A stretch of 64,000 bases of DNA from Oscheius tipulae (Eukaryota > Nematoda > Chromadorea > Rhabditida > Rhabditidae). The stretch spans positions 1 to 64,000 of the forward strand of contig JASJZH010000003.1 of the NCBI GenBank assembly GCA_037178975.1. Reading direction: 5' to 3'. The translations under genes were made by a program, and so were the position numbers. The notes under the pieces were generated by a model. That model did no database searches, was not told the DNA's origin, and saw nothing but the letters and a program-made list of their open reading frames with translations. Shown here in pieces: positions 21,230-33,383 of this stretch (position 1 is its first letter; each line of letters opens with the position of its first letter).

Positions 21230-22889
21230 TTTACAGTACCAGATTTTTTGTGAGCAACCACCCAGCCAAGACAAACCGAAGACTGTACATGCCAGGGTTG
21301 GGCGGGCTTCCTTCGAGTCGCCGCTCATTTTGCGCGAGCGATTAGCACTTGCAATGCAAGTGTAAACCGCGAGCATTCTTACTCGTCTCAATGCATAAAA
21401 TTCCAAAATTCTCGCTGCAAAAAAAGCCCAACTTTTTCAAGATGGCGAACGAGCAGCGCGCTTTTGGAACACTTAATATTATTGGTTACAGGCAAACTGT
21501 AGTCAAGGAACACTGAGTATTCCGAATAAGTTAGCGTATTTCCCACATTGACTCATCTGGAAAACTATTTTATAACGACCAGCATCGAAACTTCTTCGTA
21601 TGGCAATAACTTGAAATTTTTGCGTAAAATAGATGTTTTACGCTCGTGCTCGAAAAACTCCTTCGCGCCGAATGAGCTATCAAAGAAGCGGGCTCGCCCT
21701 CGTCCTAATAGTACAGTGCGGTGCAAAATTATAGAGCCACCCAGTTTTTTGTTCATCCTGGCGTTTTGAGGTTTTGGGAGTAGCACCAGCGGATTCGGCG
21801 GCTTTCAAACCCCCGGGTAGGTATGCTTCAGCAATTCTGACGTTTTTATAAGATCATGCGGACATTTTTGCTAAAAGAATTGCTGAAGACTTGGTGCAAA
21901 ACTATAGGGTTGCTAGACAGAAATACTTAAAATAATTAACAGTAAGTAGCTGCTCGCCTAACCCTAGTATAGATCTCTCTCTCTCTCTCTCTCACTACAT
22001 AGCCTAAGCCCCGTCTGTGCGTGTGTTCGTTTGTGCATAGCCGATTGTAGGTTTGGGCACACTGTAACATAAACTTTACTTAGTGTATTGCTATGAGGTG
22101 CCCTCGCCGCCAGTACGCGCGCCCGCGTTTTGATCGGAAATCCAGTTTCAGCGCAAATGTAGGTGAACTGCTAAGAGGCGCTACTCAAACTAGGCGACCC
22201 GGGTTCGATCCCTGTGGGCAGTAATTTTTTGGTCAAGTTGTTATCAGTTGTAAAAGACAGTGAGACAGAGAGACAAGAGGCAGGCAGGAACAGAAGGAGA
22301 GAAAGTGTGAAAGAAAATGCTTCTGCGTTAAGAAGAAAGCTGTTATCAAGAAACGATGTGTATAGTTTGTCAGTTCAGCAAGACAAGAGACCTGAATAGA
22401 ATAATGACAACAAGACGATGACAGAGAGATTGAGAGGTGCCCAGTAGAGAGACAGGCTGAATGACAGAAGGGGCTTATAGTGCTACATCCAAGGGACGGG
22501 GAAGCCGTCGGAGGCTTGTGAATCATTAAAAACCCGAAAGGATGGTTCTGTGCATGTTTCTGCTGCATTTTCTGTCCTTCAGTTATCTTGTTTCTCAGGA
22601 GCTCCGGAAGATGATTGGGGTCAGCAAAAAAAGCGTTCGTTCTAGCAAGGCAAAGAAATTGACCTTGCTAGGCCTCGAACCAGGGGTCGTGTCTCTCGGC
22701 TCTTGTAAAAGCTAAGAAATGGCGAACCGTTTGGGTAGTAGCCTTGGTAGGAAATTTATTCAAAATAAGGATGTGAGCACCAACTGCATAAACCACAAAG
22801 TGTAGAAGTAAGAAAAGAAATGGGAGATCTGATATTTACAAACAGATGTGTAAGGCTTGCTGAGGTTTGAAGGGTGAGCAAATATCACA
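21230..22889. other. Gene-free stretch; CT microsatellite and tRNA-like fragment
   Basis: It contains a (CT)n run at about 21970-21992 and a tRNA-like fragment at 22157-22222. I see no protein gene between the MITE and the ADAM stop codon. Confidence 0.4.
22157..22222 (+). repeat. tRNA-derived fragment (B box)
   Basis: GACCCGGGTTCGATCCCTGTG (about 22195-22215) is a good polymerase III B box/T-loop. The upstream AGTGAACTGCTAAGAGGCGC-like part does not fold as a clear cloverleaf. It is probably a SINE head or tRNA pseudogene. Confidence 0.4.
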
Positions 22890-25800
22890 TTAAGTGTGCA
22901 TGGAGGAGGTCATGTCTAGTTTGAAAGGATCACTGAAGAGCGAAGGACTTTGGCGGAAATCGAACTTCCCAGATGGCGGCTGCTCTGGACTAGCTATCCC
23001 GTCTGACGATGCCTTCGGCTGATCACTGTCGTATCGAGAAGACTCTGTGTTACTGGCCAATTCATGTTCATGATCCACATCAATAGCTGAGTTCTCATTC
23101 TCTGGATATCGCATAACGTGATGATCTAAAACATTCCGTTACGGGAAGCTTTGATGCAACTTACCTCTAAACGTGACACTCGCCTCCACATCCGGCATCG
23201 GTAGTTCGGGCAATGGCAAGGGGTCATCCTCATATTGCTGGAGATTCTTCAACATCTGCCCGTAGTTGTTGATTCTCAATCTCAAGGGGTCAGGAACTCG
23301 ATGTGGACTGGTGACCGGAGAGTGACGGTCGGGAGGAGGTTCCCTCCACGGTCCAAAGGACCTCATGCCATAAGTTTCTCCCTCAGTCAAATAACCGTCG
23401 TGATTTCGTCCTCGTCTCATCGGCGAATTGTGATAACTGATGCCAATAGTTGACTCGGCGTAAATGTGGTCATGATTTCTGGCCTGGCACGGCACGCCGA
23501 CATCGGAACGACTGAAAAATTGGAGTCGATAAAATCTTCCTGCTCACTACTTACCTAGAAGGCATAGGCCGATTTGACTCAAAGAGATGCTGACTTCCTG
23601 CCCCGAGACTACCGCTGTCTCTTGATCTCAATGATTCCCTTTCTTCCGCTTCTGTGATCCTGTTGAGAGCACCGTAGATGTGTCTCGTGCTCTTATGCTT
23701 CCTCTTTTCTTCCCGGTAGCTCGGCATGTTTCCAAATTTGATCGAACGATTGGCGGGATCTGGCAACGAATCGTCCAACTTCTCGTCCGAAGGTAACGGT
23801 ATTTCCACGACCGAACGACGACGGTAGCAGAAAAGTAGACAGACGAGAAAGAGTAGAAGAATGAGTCCAACCTAAAAGACCTCTCTCGTTTCACTGTTTG
23901 CTATCAAAACTCACAGCTACCAGTATTGCCAAAAGAGTCACAGTATCCAAGCTTTTCCCAACTGCGATCGACGGTATAACTACCACATGTTTCTTGTCTT
24001 CGCGGTTTCGGAACAGTGTACTGTTTGTTCTCAAGTCACAAGCTTTCCCCGCCCAGCCATTGTGACAAACACAGAGTCCTGTAGTCGTACAATCTCCATG
24101 ACTTGAGCACTGTAGTGCGTAGTTGTTGGAAGGACAGGTGACCGGGGCAGAAACGGAAGACATCTCGACACAAGAGCCAGCTACGCAAACTCTTCCTGTT
24201 CCGCAGCTGGATCCTTCCACGGTCAGTCCAATGATGGAGTTAGCTATGGACTTGCACTGAATCTGCTTGTCGTTTTGCAGAAACTGAAACGTGAAGGCGT
24301 TTAGCGCTGACTGTGAGGGTGTTGCGATGCCTCCTTGACAGTGAAGTGTTCCACAGAGAGTGTCCTCAATTGGACAGGCTCTGAATACAGTCACAATTCT
24401 CATTAGCAGCTTAAAACTCACTTGACTCCATCCGATCCACTTCCGCAGTTGGCATACTTGTATCCGTTGGTGTTCTGCTCAAAACAGGCAACCTCTGCCA
24501 CCTTGGCCTCCGCACCCCAAAGTGTTTTGCACTGCGCCTGCGGATCAGAACAGTTCCCTCTCCAACATTGGCCGTCCTGTCCACAGGCCGTCCCATCAAT
24601 CAGATGCCCGTCCGTGGGACAATCGCCTGACTTTCCATCACAGAATTCCGCCACGTCGCAAGTACTAATCGATCCACGACAAACTTCTCCCGCTTTTTTG
24701 AGTTCGCATCGGTGGCAGCAGGGATGGTGGGCCGCACATTGAGCATGAGCTCGAAGGGTGCAAGTCAGCGGATCGCAGCATGGATCATTGCACTGCTCCC
24801 TTGAGCCACAATCACACTCTTCCGAAGAATCCACAATCCCGTTGCCGCATTCTCGAAGCTGCGAGACCTGGGAACGGGGGACTAGAAAAGAAAGGCATGG
24901 ATGTTACCTGGAAGGGACGATTCAGCAGACAGTGTACTTGACCAGCTTGCCAGACACCATGCATCCGGGCGATAGAACATTTCGAGAACTGCCAAGCGAA
25001 AAGAAAGCCGTTGGATCTGAAGACGAAAATATTCGAGAACTCGAGAATATATGCTACCCGGGGTGCTGGTTCATGACACAGTTTGCTCCCATATCACACT
25101 GACAGCTGGGAGTATCGTGTTCAAGTCCAAGGAGATGACCGACTGACTGGGCTGCAAGTTGTCCGGACCACTGGGCAGATAAAGCATCAGGTGCCTGAAA
25201 ATCTACTTTGTTATCGACCTTGGTTTATTGAAGTTTTGCGAAGCAAGAGAAGCTTTCCATCCCCTCCATGCTCATTGAGGCACGAGCCCCTGCCTCGCCT
25301 AATCCAACTGTCATGTGCGCAAGCTGATCCATGACAGCAGATATGCTAATTAGGGGCGAGCGAATCCGAAACGGCTAGTCATCCGAGCCAAATTTTGATT
25401 GATGCTTCCTTTCTATTGTTTGCAGGCATGTGCGCGCTACCTGGTGGTGCACCTTCATCGCACTTTCAGGGTCAACGCGGCATTTATTAATTTTCCAATG
25501 CTCTGCAAAAATGCAAGTTGTTAGGCAGATCAAGAGCTAAAAATTTGCAGAACGGGTAGAAGCCTAAGCCAAAAACTTAAATAATATCGTTTGGGCCATC
25601 AATTTTTCTGGCGCTTTCGAATCTGATCGATGTTTACCAGCCTAGTTGTTGAATATAGGTGTACCTTGATTAAGGCCACAGATCGGCCTGTACAAATGCC
25701 GCGAAAGACTGAACTTGTAGCCTCATTGTTGACAAACTCGGAATGTGTGAAGACAAGAGTAGCATCCTTTCCTGAAAATGTCTATACATGCTATTGCTTT

Positions 25801-28109
25801 TAGGTTGAAAATTTAAGTCGTCTGTTACCTAACCGTCAATGGGTAAGAGTCGTATTAATTAGAGAGAGGAAGCGCTCTAGGTCGGCAGGTGTTCTTAGCC
25901 CTCTTCTGAGCTCCTAATTTGGTCACACAGCCAAATTGAATTATGACATCTGGCGCCAGATTTAAACCTACCAATCCCGTGAATATGACCCGTAGCATAC
26001 TCAGCCACTCCCGCCACCGTCCTCTCGATATCTTCGAATAGATCAATTCTCTGCACATCGAGCCACATTTCCAGGTAGACGACAGAGAGTCGGATGTTGA
26101 GATCTCGGGAGAGCATGAGATCAGCTATATTGACCGATTCCAGCATGTAGATCAGAGCCTCTTCGTGGATACTTCCGTGCGACTTTATCTAAATCTCTGC
26201 CAATTATTGTAGCTCAAAAGGTAGTCAGAATACACTTTCCAAAGCATTCTCTTTATAAAAACTGTCTACTATGATTACCGTAGCCCATTTGATTTCTTGG
26301 TGAAGCCCGTTTGCTTCAGATTAGCCGCTAAACAGCCAAGTTTGGTTGAATTTGTGACTATGGTAGTGGTTTTTCCAAAAAGCCTTAAGATAACTCACGA
26401 ATTCATGGTCGGCGATCAAGGCCATCTCGATGTATTTCGTCTGTTTGGAGACATCTCTGGTCTGGCGAGAATGATGTTGTCGGACAGTCTGAAATATTGG
26501 TTGTCTATCCATTTTCGGCCATTAAAATTGTCCGTCTACGGCTGCCGGAAACCGCGAAGCCATCATAATAGCCGGCCGTTATGATTTACAATGTGCATAA
26601 TTGTCGGCAGGCTTTTGAAGGCCTCTTGAATTAATTGATATCGCTGGTAATAAAGCAGCAGAGAGTCGGCATCACATGTTGGCGCACAAACTATGGGACA
26701 GAGAAATAAAGAGACAGGAAGACAGATAGGTAGAGAGAGAGAGAGAGAGAAAACTTTTGTTTGTGTAACAAAGCTATTTTTAGTAAAAGACTATTCTCAC
26801 TATTAGTCACCCTTCCTCCATAATCTCATTCCGTCTTTCAAAATTCATGAACATCTTGTGTCATGCCCACCCAACATCTGGAAGAGATCCGCTTTGGCTC
26901 ACTAAAAATTGAAAGGACCTACTCGGGCATGACTGGCAGCTGCAGCTCCACACTTGGCCTCTTTCGTCCAATGCGTCTTGTAGAAAATGTGAGGATGACG
27001 ACGTCCACGGTCGCCACCATCTAGAGGCCAAATTCCGTATGCGGAACCATTGGAAAAGGCCAATACACCGCTGAAAGCAGCTTGTTTGTTCGGCCAGATG
27101 TGGTCTAATTGAAGCCAGAAGCTGGTAGAAACTCACCGTAGTCCGTTGCATGAACTCAAAGCCACGAAACTGTTTGGATCTCCCGCTATTGTGCCCTGAT
27201 AGTAGCAATTCTCTACCCGTTTGTCCAAAGCCTGCTCACCGGAACTGTCGAGCTAAATCGAATCTTTCTTTCGACAATAAAGGTCAAAAAATTACCTTCA
27301 AAAAGTTGGTCTGATTGAGAAAGATGTAGTTGTTCCTCTCGAGGACGAGTTTCAATCTGCCGACGTGGCTACTTCTGATGACGATTGTGACCGACTGGTA
27401 GTGTTCAGCTGCCTTCAGAAAGTAGTTTCGCGTATCTGAAAAACCACTGCTTCCCTCGGAGAAGCCCCCTCCCCCCCTTTTTTCCGATCATTAGTGATTA
27501 GTGAAAGTGTTCAAGGTGGAAAACGTGTCTCACGTTTAGAACAGAATAAGGTAAATTTCTTAACCAATTTTGTGATCCCGATAGCCCTTTTAGGCTTGTT
27601 TATGTTCTGCAAAAGTTGTAGCTCTTGATCTGGCCTACAATTTTGTAGAATTTTGCAAAGCTAAAAACATAGTCATCTGCCCGAAAAAGTGTTCCCACGT
27701 AGCAAATATCTAGTTGGCGTAGTGTAAGGTACTGGTAACTTGGAATTTTGTCAGTTTTTCTGGTGATACCCATATCTTATAGAAAAAAAAGGGGTAGAAC
27801 GCTTCCCCGTACAAAAACTGTTTATGGTCATGCGTTCAATAACGCAATTTTTGTTCAAAAGCTTCTGGAATAACTCAACTCACCAATTCCGATCCTCTCA
27901 TTCTTGTCTCTGATCTGAAAGGGATGGACGACCTCGTACTCTCCCTGAGGTATGGAATCGATGAAAGCCTTGTTGGAAGTCGACTGTCGAACATCTACTG
28001 AACCAAGAAATTCCGAATAGGCAAATATAGCTCACTAACTTTTTGCGCCACAACGGCCTATAGAATAGAATAGTAGAAAAATTGAAAAACTACAGAGCTG
28101 CCTCTTCAT
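22890..28109 (-). CDS. unc-71: UNC-71-like ADAM, predicted inactive metalloprotease
   Basis: Multi-exon membrane protein. Start ATG at 28109 with signal peptide KRQLCSFSIFLLFYSIG. Then: prodomain (YEVVHPFQIRDKN about 27930; ENCYYQGTIAGDP about 27200); metalloprotease domain opening with TKYIEMALIADHEF (about 26400) and VNIADLMLSRDLNIRL (about 26120); zinc-site region QLAAQSVGHLLGLEHD (about 25110-25160); disintegrin domain (ECDCGSREQCNDPCCD, 24834-24600); cysteine-rich domain; EGF-like module (CSSHGDCTTTGLCVCHNGW, about 24060-24110); transmembrane helix LILLLFLVCLLFCY (about 23840); Pro/Ser-rich tail with PxxP-type motifs to the stop at 22890. The canonical HExGHxxGxxHD reads QSxGHxxGxxHD, so the first zinc His and the catalytic Glu are lost. 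This matches worm UNC-71/ADM-1, which lacks protease activity and acts in motor axon guidance and sex myoblast migration. The gene symbol rests on this resemblance; exon borders are approximate. Confidence 0.8.
25330..25850. other. ADAM intron with dispersed hairpin repeat
   Basis: No exon is visible. A copy of the dispersed GCAAAGTTGTAG-type repeat lies at 25501-25552 next to a GCCTAAGCC unit. Confidence 0.4.
27604..27662. repeat. Dispersed short hairpin repeat (representative copy)
   Basis: The consensus is roughly TTTTGCAAAGTTGTAGC, a CTTGATCTG centre, and CTACAAYTTTGCAGAAC: two inverted arms of about 17 bases. Other copies are at 25501-25552, 32049-32097, 36180-36231, 38908-38949 and 56665-56712, with a weak one at about 60130-60152. 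Copies lie in introns or gene-free DNA. Confidence 0.65.
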
Positions 28110-30099
28110 GATAGTTTCCTCTCTCGCATCTGTAAAGGGGAGTTTGGTGAGAAAAAGTAGCAGCAAGCTTTGCGTGTTGAAGAGGCTACGCGAGAGTAAA
28201 TGTGTGAATACGGCCTCCAGCGTCGGGAGGCCTGGGATAGTTGGCCAGCTGCGTTTCTCTTCTATACAAAGGGGGAGGGTTGAGGCCGGGACAGATTTGA
28301 ATGACAATGCGCCGGCTGGACGGTCGAGTCACTCGGACAGTACTAAAAGGAACGCGACTGGAAGCCTGAATAGACTCACAGGGAGTAGGCTAGATTGGGT
28401 TACGATGCACAAAAAGATCAATGGAGCTCTCAGTTCGGCAAGGGCGTTGTTTTGTAACCCAGGACTCGAGACCCTCTTTTCCACCTCGAAATTGAGATTA
28501 GCAGACTGGCATAAGTAGATACAAACAAGATACGGCTTTCCCAGACCCGTGTCAAACAACTGACAGGATAATTGCAGCCACTTTATCGCGCAATAATGTT
28601 TTGGGCACGTAAAAGATGCAGCGTTGTGTTTTACTCAGTCTATGAACCTGCAAAAATGAGTTACGGGTCCCGCGAAAGAAAAATAAGATCAATACAGGCT
28701 TGTAATGAGCCCAGTTTTGGAATTACTCAGAGCTTTTTTGCGAAAATGGTACAGCCAATAGCTCAAAAGTCGATATAAACTGACCCGTACTCATCCCCTC
28801 CACAAAATAAATTGGTCATTCGAGAAGAAATACGAGTCCGAATAATTACGAGTCTCTTGTCACCAAACAAACAACGAGTGGCAGACAGACTGCCATGTCC
28901 ATGTTATGGTTAGAGGTCGGTCATCTCAGCGGCCCCAGCGTCCCCCATAAACCGAATCGATGTGCTTCGGCCAGCCGATTAGCTCCGCCCCCGTTTTTAG
29001 AAGGAGAGCTCGTGTACTAGAGGAAGATGAACACAAAAGGCTCAGACTGCTTGACCGCAATCGGAAGCAGTCGAGCGAGCATGCGAGAGGGGGGCCCGTT
29101 AACAGAGAAACAGAGGTACAGAGACAGATGAGACAGAAAAAGAGAAAGACATAGAGATAGGGCAACAGAGAGATAAAGAGACAGAGGGAGTGTGAGAGAC
29201 AGAGAGACAAATAGACAGGTAGAGACAGAGAGACAGAGACAGCAAAACAAAGAGAGAGAGAGAGAGAAAGAGACACAGAGATATAGAGAGACAGAGCCGG
29301 CATAAGAATGAACATCTCTTAATGAGGATGTCTTTGACATAGATGGCTCACAAGCGGTCTCCGCCTAGCATTTCATAACGCGCGTCCTCATCCCATCTCA
29401 ATGGGCCCTCCCCTCTTACTTTCGTCAATGGTCAAAGTCTCCCTCGAGACAAGATTAGTGGTCGAGCGATTGTCCCATGAAGAGGGGGAACGCTTTTCTG
29501 ATTTCGTAATTGAATTCTGGAAGAAAGAGGATAGGCTCAGTCGAGATGAAAAACGTTTCCAGCTGGCTGAAGAAGATTACAGCCACCGGGTTTGAGGGGC
29601 AGGAATGGCCATTTTTCACTTGCTCAGTGTAGTCCGACTATTTTTCGAGATAGAGAGTAACTTATCTGATTTCAGGATGGACAGACGGCGGGGGCACCGG
29701 ATCTAAAAATCGAGAAGAAACTCCAAAACGAAAGGAGGAGCTTAGCTTAACAAGTTATTTGGTGTCATTTCAAAGTAACTTCAGCGCAAAAAAAAATGGA
29801 AAAGAATGGCGAAATTAGAAGGGAAAACGGTAGTTCAAAATTTTTTCTTTCGCGGTTAACGGCAAGTTGCGGCTTGGCCCAGCGCCAATTTCAAATAGAC
29901 GCAGCGTGAACTACGGTAATTGAAGTGTACGCGGGGTTTACGCAGAGCAACCGCGTCGCCAGTATAGCCTTAATTTTTATTTACCGGTTGTCTATTTCAT
30001 TCGTTAAATTTATGACAAAGACAGAAACAGAGAGTATCCTCCATGATTTTGCCCAAAACTGTTTTATTTCCGACGTTGTTCAGTAACTACCTTTCAGGG
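28110..30099. other. Intergenic stretch between the divergent ADAM and COX5A genes
   Basis: No supported gene. An AGAGACAG-type purine microsatellite runs from about 29100 to 29295; it produces long Leu/Ser/Cys-rich translations on the minus strand that are not genes. Both flanking genes read outward from here, so their promoters should lie within it. Confidence 0.4.
29100..29295. repeat. (AGAGACAG)n-type microsatellite
   Basis: Imperfect tandem GAGACAGAGAGACA units. Related tracts occur at 30550-30690 and, as the complement, at about 62120-62185, 62805-62890 and 63625-63690. Confidence 0.8.
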
Positions 30100-31539
30100 A
30101 TGACAAGTCTGGCCCTGAGAGGCCTTATGAGAGGAATTGCTAGCAGATCAGGCTCTACGGCCAGACAGCTATCGACGACCAGCGCCGTCTCCAGCAAGCA
30201 TGAGGACATCATGGAGAAATGGCCCGCTGATAGTGAGTCTTAGTTCAACTTTAAAACAGTCACCCACCCTTCTTCTACAGAGTTCGACAAACACTTCATC
30301 GACTACCTCAGTCGGCCGGAGATTGATGGTTGGGAAGTGCGCAAAGCACTGTCGGAGCTCCACGATTTTGACGTCATCCCTGATCCCAAAGTTGTCGAAG
30401 CGGGACTTCGAGCCTGCCGTCGTGTCAACGACTTTGCCCTCTGCATCCGATTCCTAGAGGCTATCAAGATCAAATGTGGAGGTCAGAAGAACAGAGACGT
30501 TGTTTACAGCTACATCGTCAAAGAGGCAAGAAGTTTTTTTTTATATTTTCCAAGACAGAGAGACATAGTGACAGAAAGACAGAGACGGAGAGGCAGAAGA
30601 CCAAATGAGACTGAAAGACTCAGAGTCAGACACAGAGAGAGTGATAGAAAGACAGTGGGAGAGAGGGAGAGAGACAGGTGAGACTAAAAGACAAATGAGT
30701 CACAAAGACCTAAGAGGAAGAGACCTTCCCAGACTTGGAGACTGACTAGGGAAGAGTTTTAGTTGCCCGCGGGATATCGAAACGAGGTAGGTGCCATTCG
30801 AAAGGGCATTGAAAATGATAGTGTTTCCCAAATTTTCAGCTGAGGAATGGATGTCTGCTGTCCTCTGGAGCTTTTTCCGTTTCCAGATTTTGAGCTGAAT
30901 TTGCGCTCTTGGACTTGGATATCCAATGCTTCTTTCCGCGCGTGTGACCAAGTGGTGCAGAGCCTAGCACCGCTGGAAAACTTTTGGAATCCTTTCTTCG
31001 GAAAACATTTTTATTTACTTATTTCAAGCGTATTTAGCTTCTATCATTGCTTTTTTCCAGAGAAACAGAGGAAATTCAGCTCAAAATCTGGTACAGAAAA
31101 AGCTCCAGAGGACAGCAGACATCCATTCCGCAGCTGAAAATTTGGGAAACACTATCATTTTCAATGCCCTTTCGAATGGCACCTACCTCGTTTCGATATC
31201 CCGCGGGCAACTAAAACCCTAGTGAAAAGACAGGACAGGGATACAGAGAGAAAGGGACTGGATTTCATGGAACTCTTTCAGATTCGTCCTGTCCTGGAAG
31301 AGCTCGGAATTTCGACCCCAGAAGACCTCGGTTACGACAAGCCGGAGCTTTTCGTGCCTCAACCCGAATATTGGTGGGAGAAGAAATGGTATAACTTCTC
31401 TTCAGTTTATTTTTACCATTAATACTCTACAAAATTTTGTTACTCGTCCTCTGTCTTTTCCTTCCGTATTTCAATTCATCGTCACTTTTTCAGGTACGCC
31501 GAGTATGGATTCGACAAGAAGGCTGGATTCTCGTACTGA
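30100..31539 (+). CDS. COX5A: Cytochrome c oxidase subunit 5A, mitochondrial
   Basis: Exons 30100-30232, 30281-30525, 31282-31388 and 31494-31539 give 176 residues and keep frame. The N-terminus (MTSLALRGLMRGIASRSGS, Arg/Ser-rich) is a mitochondrial presequence. The mature part has FDKHFIDYLSRPEIDGWEVR, LHDFDVIPDPKVVEAGLRA, CRRVNDFALCIRFLEAIK and VLEELGISTPEDLGYD, which are the conserved COX5A/COX VIa-type helical repeats. Subunit 5A sits on the matrix side of complex IV. The ATG is two bases after a CTTTCAG acceptor, so trans-splicing is likely. Intron 2 starts GAG|GCAAGA, a GC donor, and is required in phase 0 for the conserved KE-IRPVLEEL junction. That 756-base intron contains a foldback element. 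Confidence 0.93.
30548..30690 (+). repeat. Purine-rich GACAGAGAGAC microsatellite in COX5A intron 2
   Basis: Imperfect AGACAGAGAGAC units lie just after the GC donor. It is low-complexity DNA. Confidence 0.7.
30746..31224. mobile_element. Foldback element with about 160-base inverted arms in a COX5A intron
   Basis: The left arm (30746-30905) and right arm (31066-31224) are near-perfect reverse complements, for example GTTGCCCGCGGGATATCG (30762) against CGATATCCCGCGGGCAAC (31195). The outer ends read CTAGGG and CCCTAG. About 160 bases separate the arms. There is no coding capacity. It would form a very stable hairpin in the unspliced transcript. Confidence 0.85.
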
Positions 31540-33383
31540 CTGTAGACTAGTGTAGATTTTGCCGTAAACATGTGATTCGACTTTTCTTATGTTAAATATT
31601 GTTTGTTCCCCCAAAACTTATCCTTCTGAATTCCTCTCCTAGTCCCCTACAGTACTGTAGCTCTTCCTCGGTCCCTCTAATTGCTCCCCCAGAGAGAGAG
31701 CAAGCCCCCTCGTTTGGTATTTCGCGTTCTCAGTAGACTCTTGATGGCCGATGAAAGGCTTCGCGGGACTCGGTCGGCTGATGATGACTAGAGTTGGGCT
31801 CTCGGTATCAAAGCAACCGTCAATTGACATTCGGAGCAGAGGGTTTGATGAGGCCGACAGATGATGAGGTCGTCGTGGAACACCTTTTTAGAAGGAAAAG
31901 GGCGACCTGTCTGGCGCAACTTTTAAGTGATGCGTGGAAAAGTTTGTATAGTTTAATCCTGGATCTAAAAACTGAGGTACAAGCTAGCCTAGTTTTGTTT
32001 AGAACGTCTCTTGAATTTTTTTTATCTGGAAGACCCACTTCATTTGTCAAATGAAGTTTTGCAAAGTTGTAACCCTTGATCAGCTCTATAATTTTGCAGA
32101 ACATTTTAATGCTGGAAAGTGCCTTGGTCGATCCAAAAAAAAAACTTGAAATTATCGGGTATCAAACCCACGAAGTCTCTTCCCCCCCCTCTCTCTCTCC
32201 ACATGGATCTTTTCCCCCACATTCGAAAAGTCGTGTGGAGGGATAAAAAGTACCGGTGCCAGAAGACACAGACTGCGGAAAGAATAGCTCTTTGTACTGG
32301 ATGCATTAAAAGGAAAAATATTTTTATGATGATTCGTGGGGCTGTTGGGCTCGGTTTCTGAGGAAAACGCAAAGATCTATTCTCATTGACGCTCCCGGAA
32401 GCCTGTCAAACCATGTTCCCGAGCCAATAAAATTCAGCTTATCCTCAAAGAGAACTTTTTGTTGATCTGTCTAAGTCCTCACACCGTATCCAGGCTAGAA
32501 TTTTTACTTCGTTTTTGCTCATTTCGCTAATAGAATTTTTTACCTTTACTGCCGACAATTTCTCTTCCCGTTTTATAGCTCAGGCTCTCCTCCTTTTTGA
32601 AAGAGAAACTCCCAGTTACAGTATCTCTCCCAAGCCGAAAAACATGTGTATCCCTCTTCTTTCTACTCTCTTAAGCCAAATTGAAGAACGGGTCAAGACC
32701 TCTGTCATAATCGAGTTCCTCGCTTAACGAAATTGCTGCAAAACTAATGAGGCTGAGAGCGTGGTAGAAGGTAGAAAGCGGCAGTTCGAGAAGAAAACAG
32801 TAAAGTGAAATCTGGGAAATTTCCAGAAGAGTCTTGGGCTGCTCGTCTTAAAGTGAGCCTAAGGCGCTAACCTTTTTGAATTCGGCGCGCAAAAATTCAG
32901 CCCGGTCTTAAGAAAATTAAACGGTCTAAAGAATCTATTTGTTAGTCTCTCTCCAGTGGTACTACCACAGAAGAAACAAAGTTCGCTGTGCACGCGAAAA
33001 TCTGACACCAGTTTATCAGGGTATACGGACTTCTCGAATCACCCCTTCTGTCGATTATATTTTTTACCGCCTTCAGTTTTCCCGTTCGAACACCTTTGCT
33101 CTGAGCCAATATAGCCCAGTTAACTGCAATTTGCGTGGTTTAACTCAACCATGACGAACTTGTATGCAATTTGATCCAAAATAAGAGCTCAAAATCCACC
33201 CGCACTTAGTCGAAACAACAGAAATCTAGGGCTTCCTCCTTCCAGGTATATTCTGTTTTCTGCTTATCGCTTAGAGGCAACAAGAGCAGCTTGGACGTGA
33301 CGTGAGGGACCGAGTTCTCTTCATTGCCCGCCCCCCTTCTCTACCGTCGGGTTCCGCCCCTTCGGCCAGTTCATATCCGCACC
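31540..33383. other. Intergenic stretch between COX5A and flp-14
   Basis: I support no gene. A copy of the dispersed hairpin repeat lies at 32049-32097. The open frames here show no family signal. Confidence 0.4.

Noticed and set aside
24418..25102. Plus-strand frames rich in Ser/Pro opposite the ADAM
   Set aside because: Antisense shadow of the disintegrin and Cys-rich domains.
28926..29340. Long Ser/Leu/Cys-rich minus-strand frames resembling membrane proteins
   Set aside because: They are translations of an AGAGACAG microsatellite and are open in several frames.
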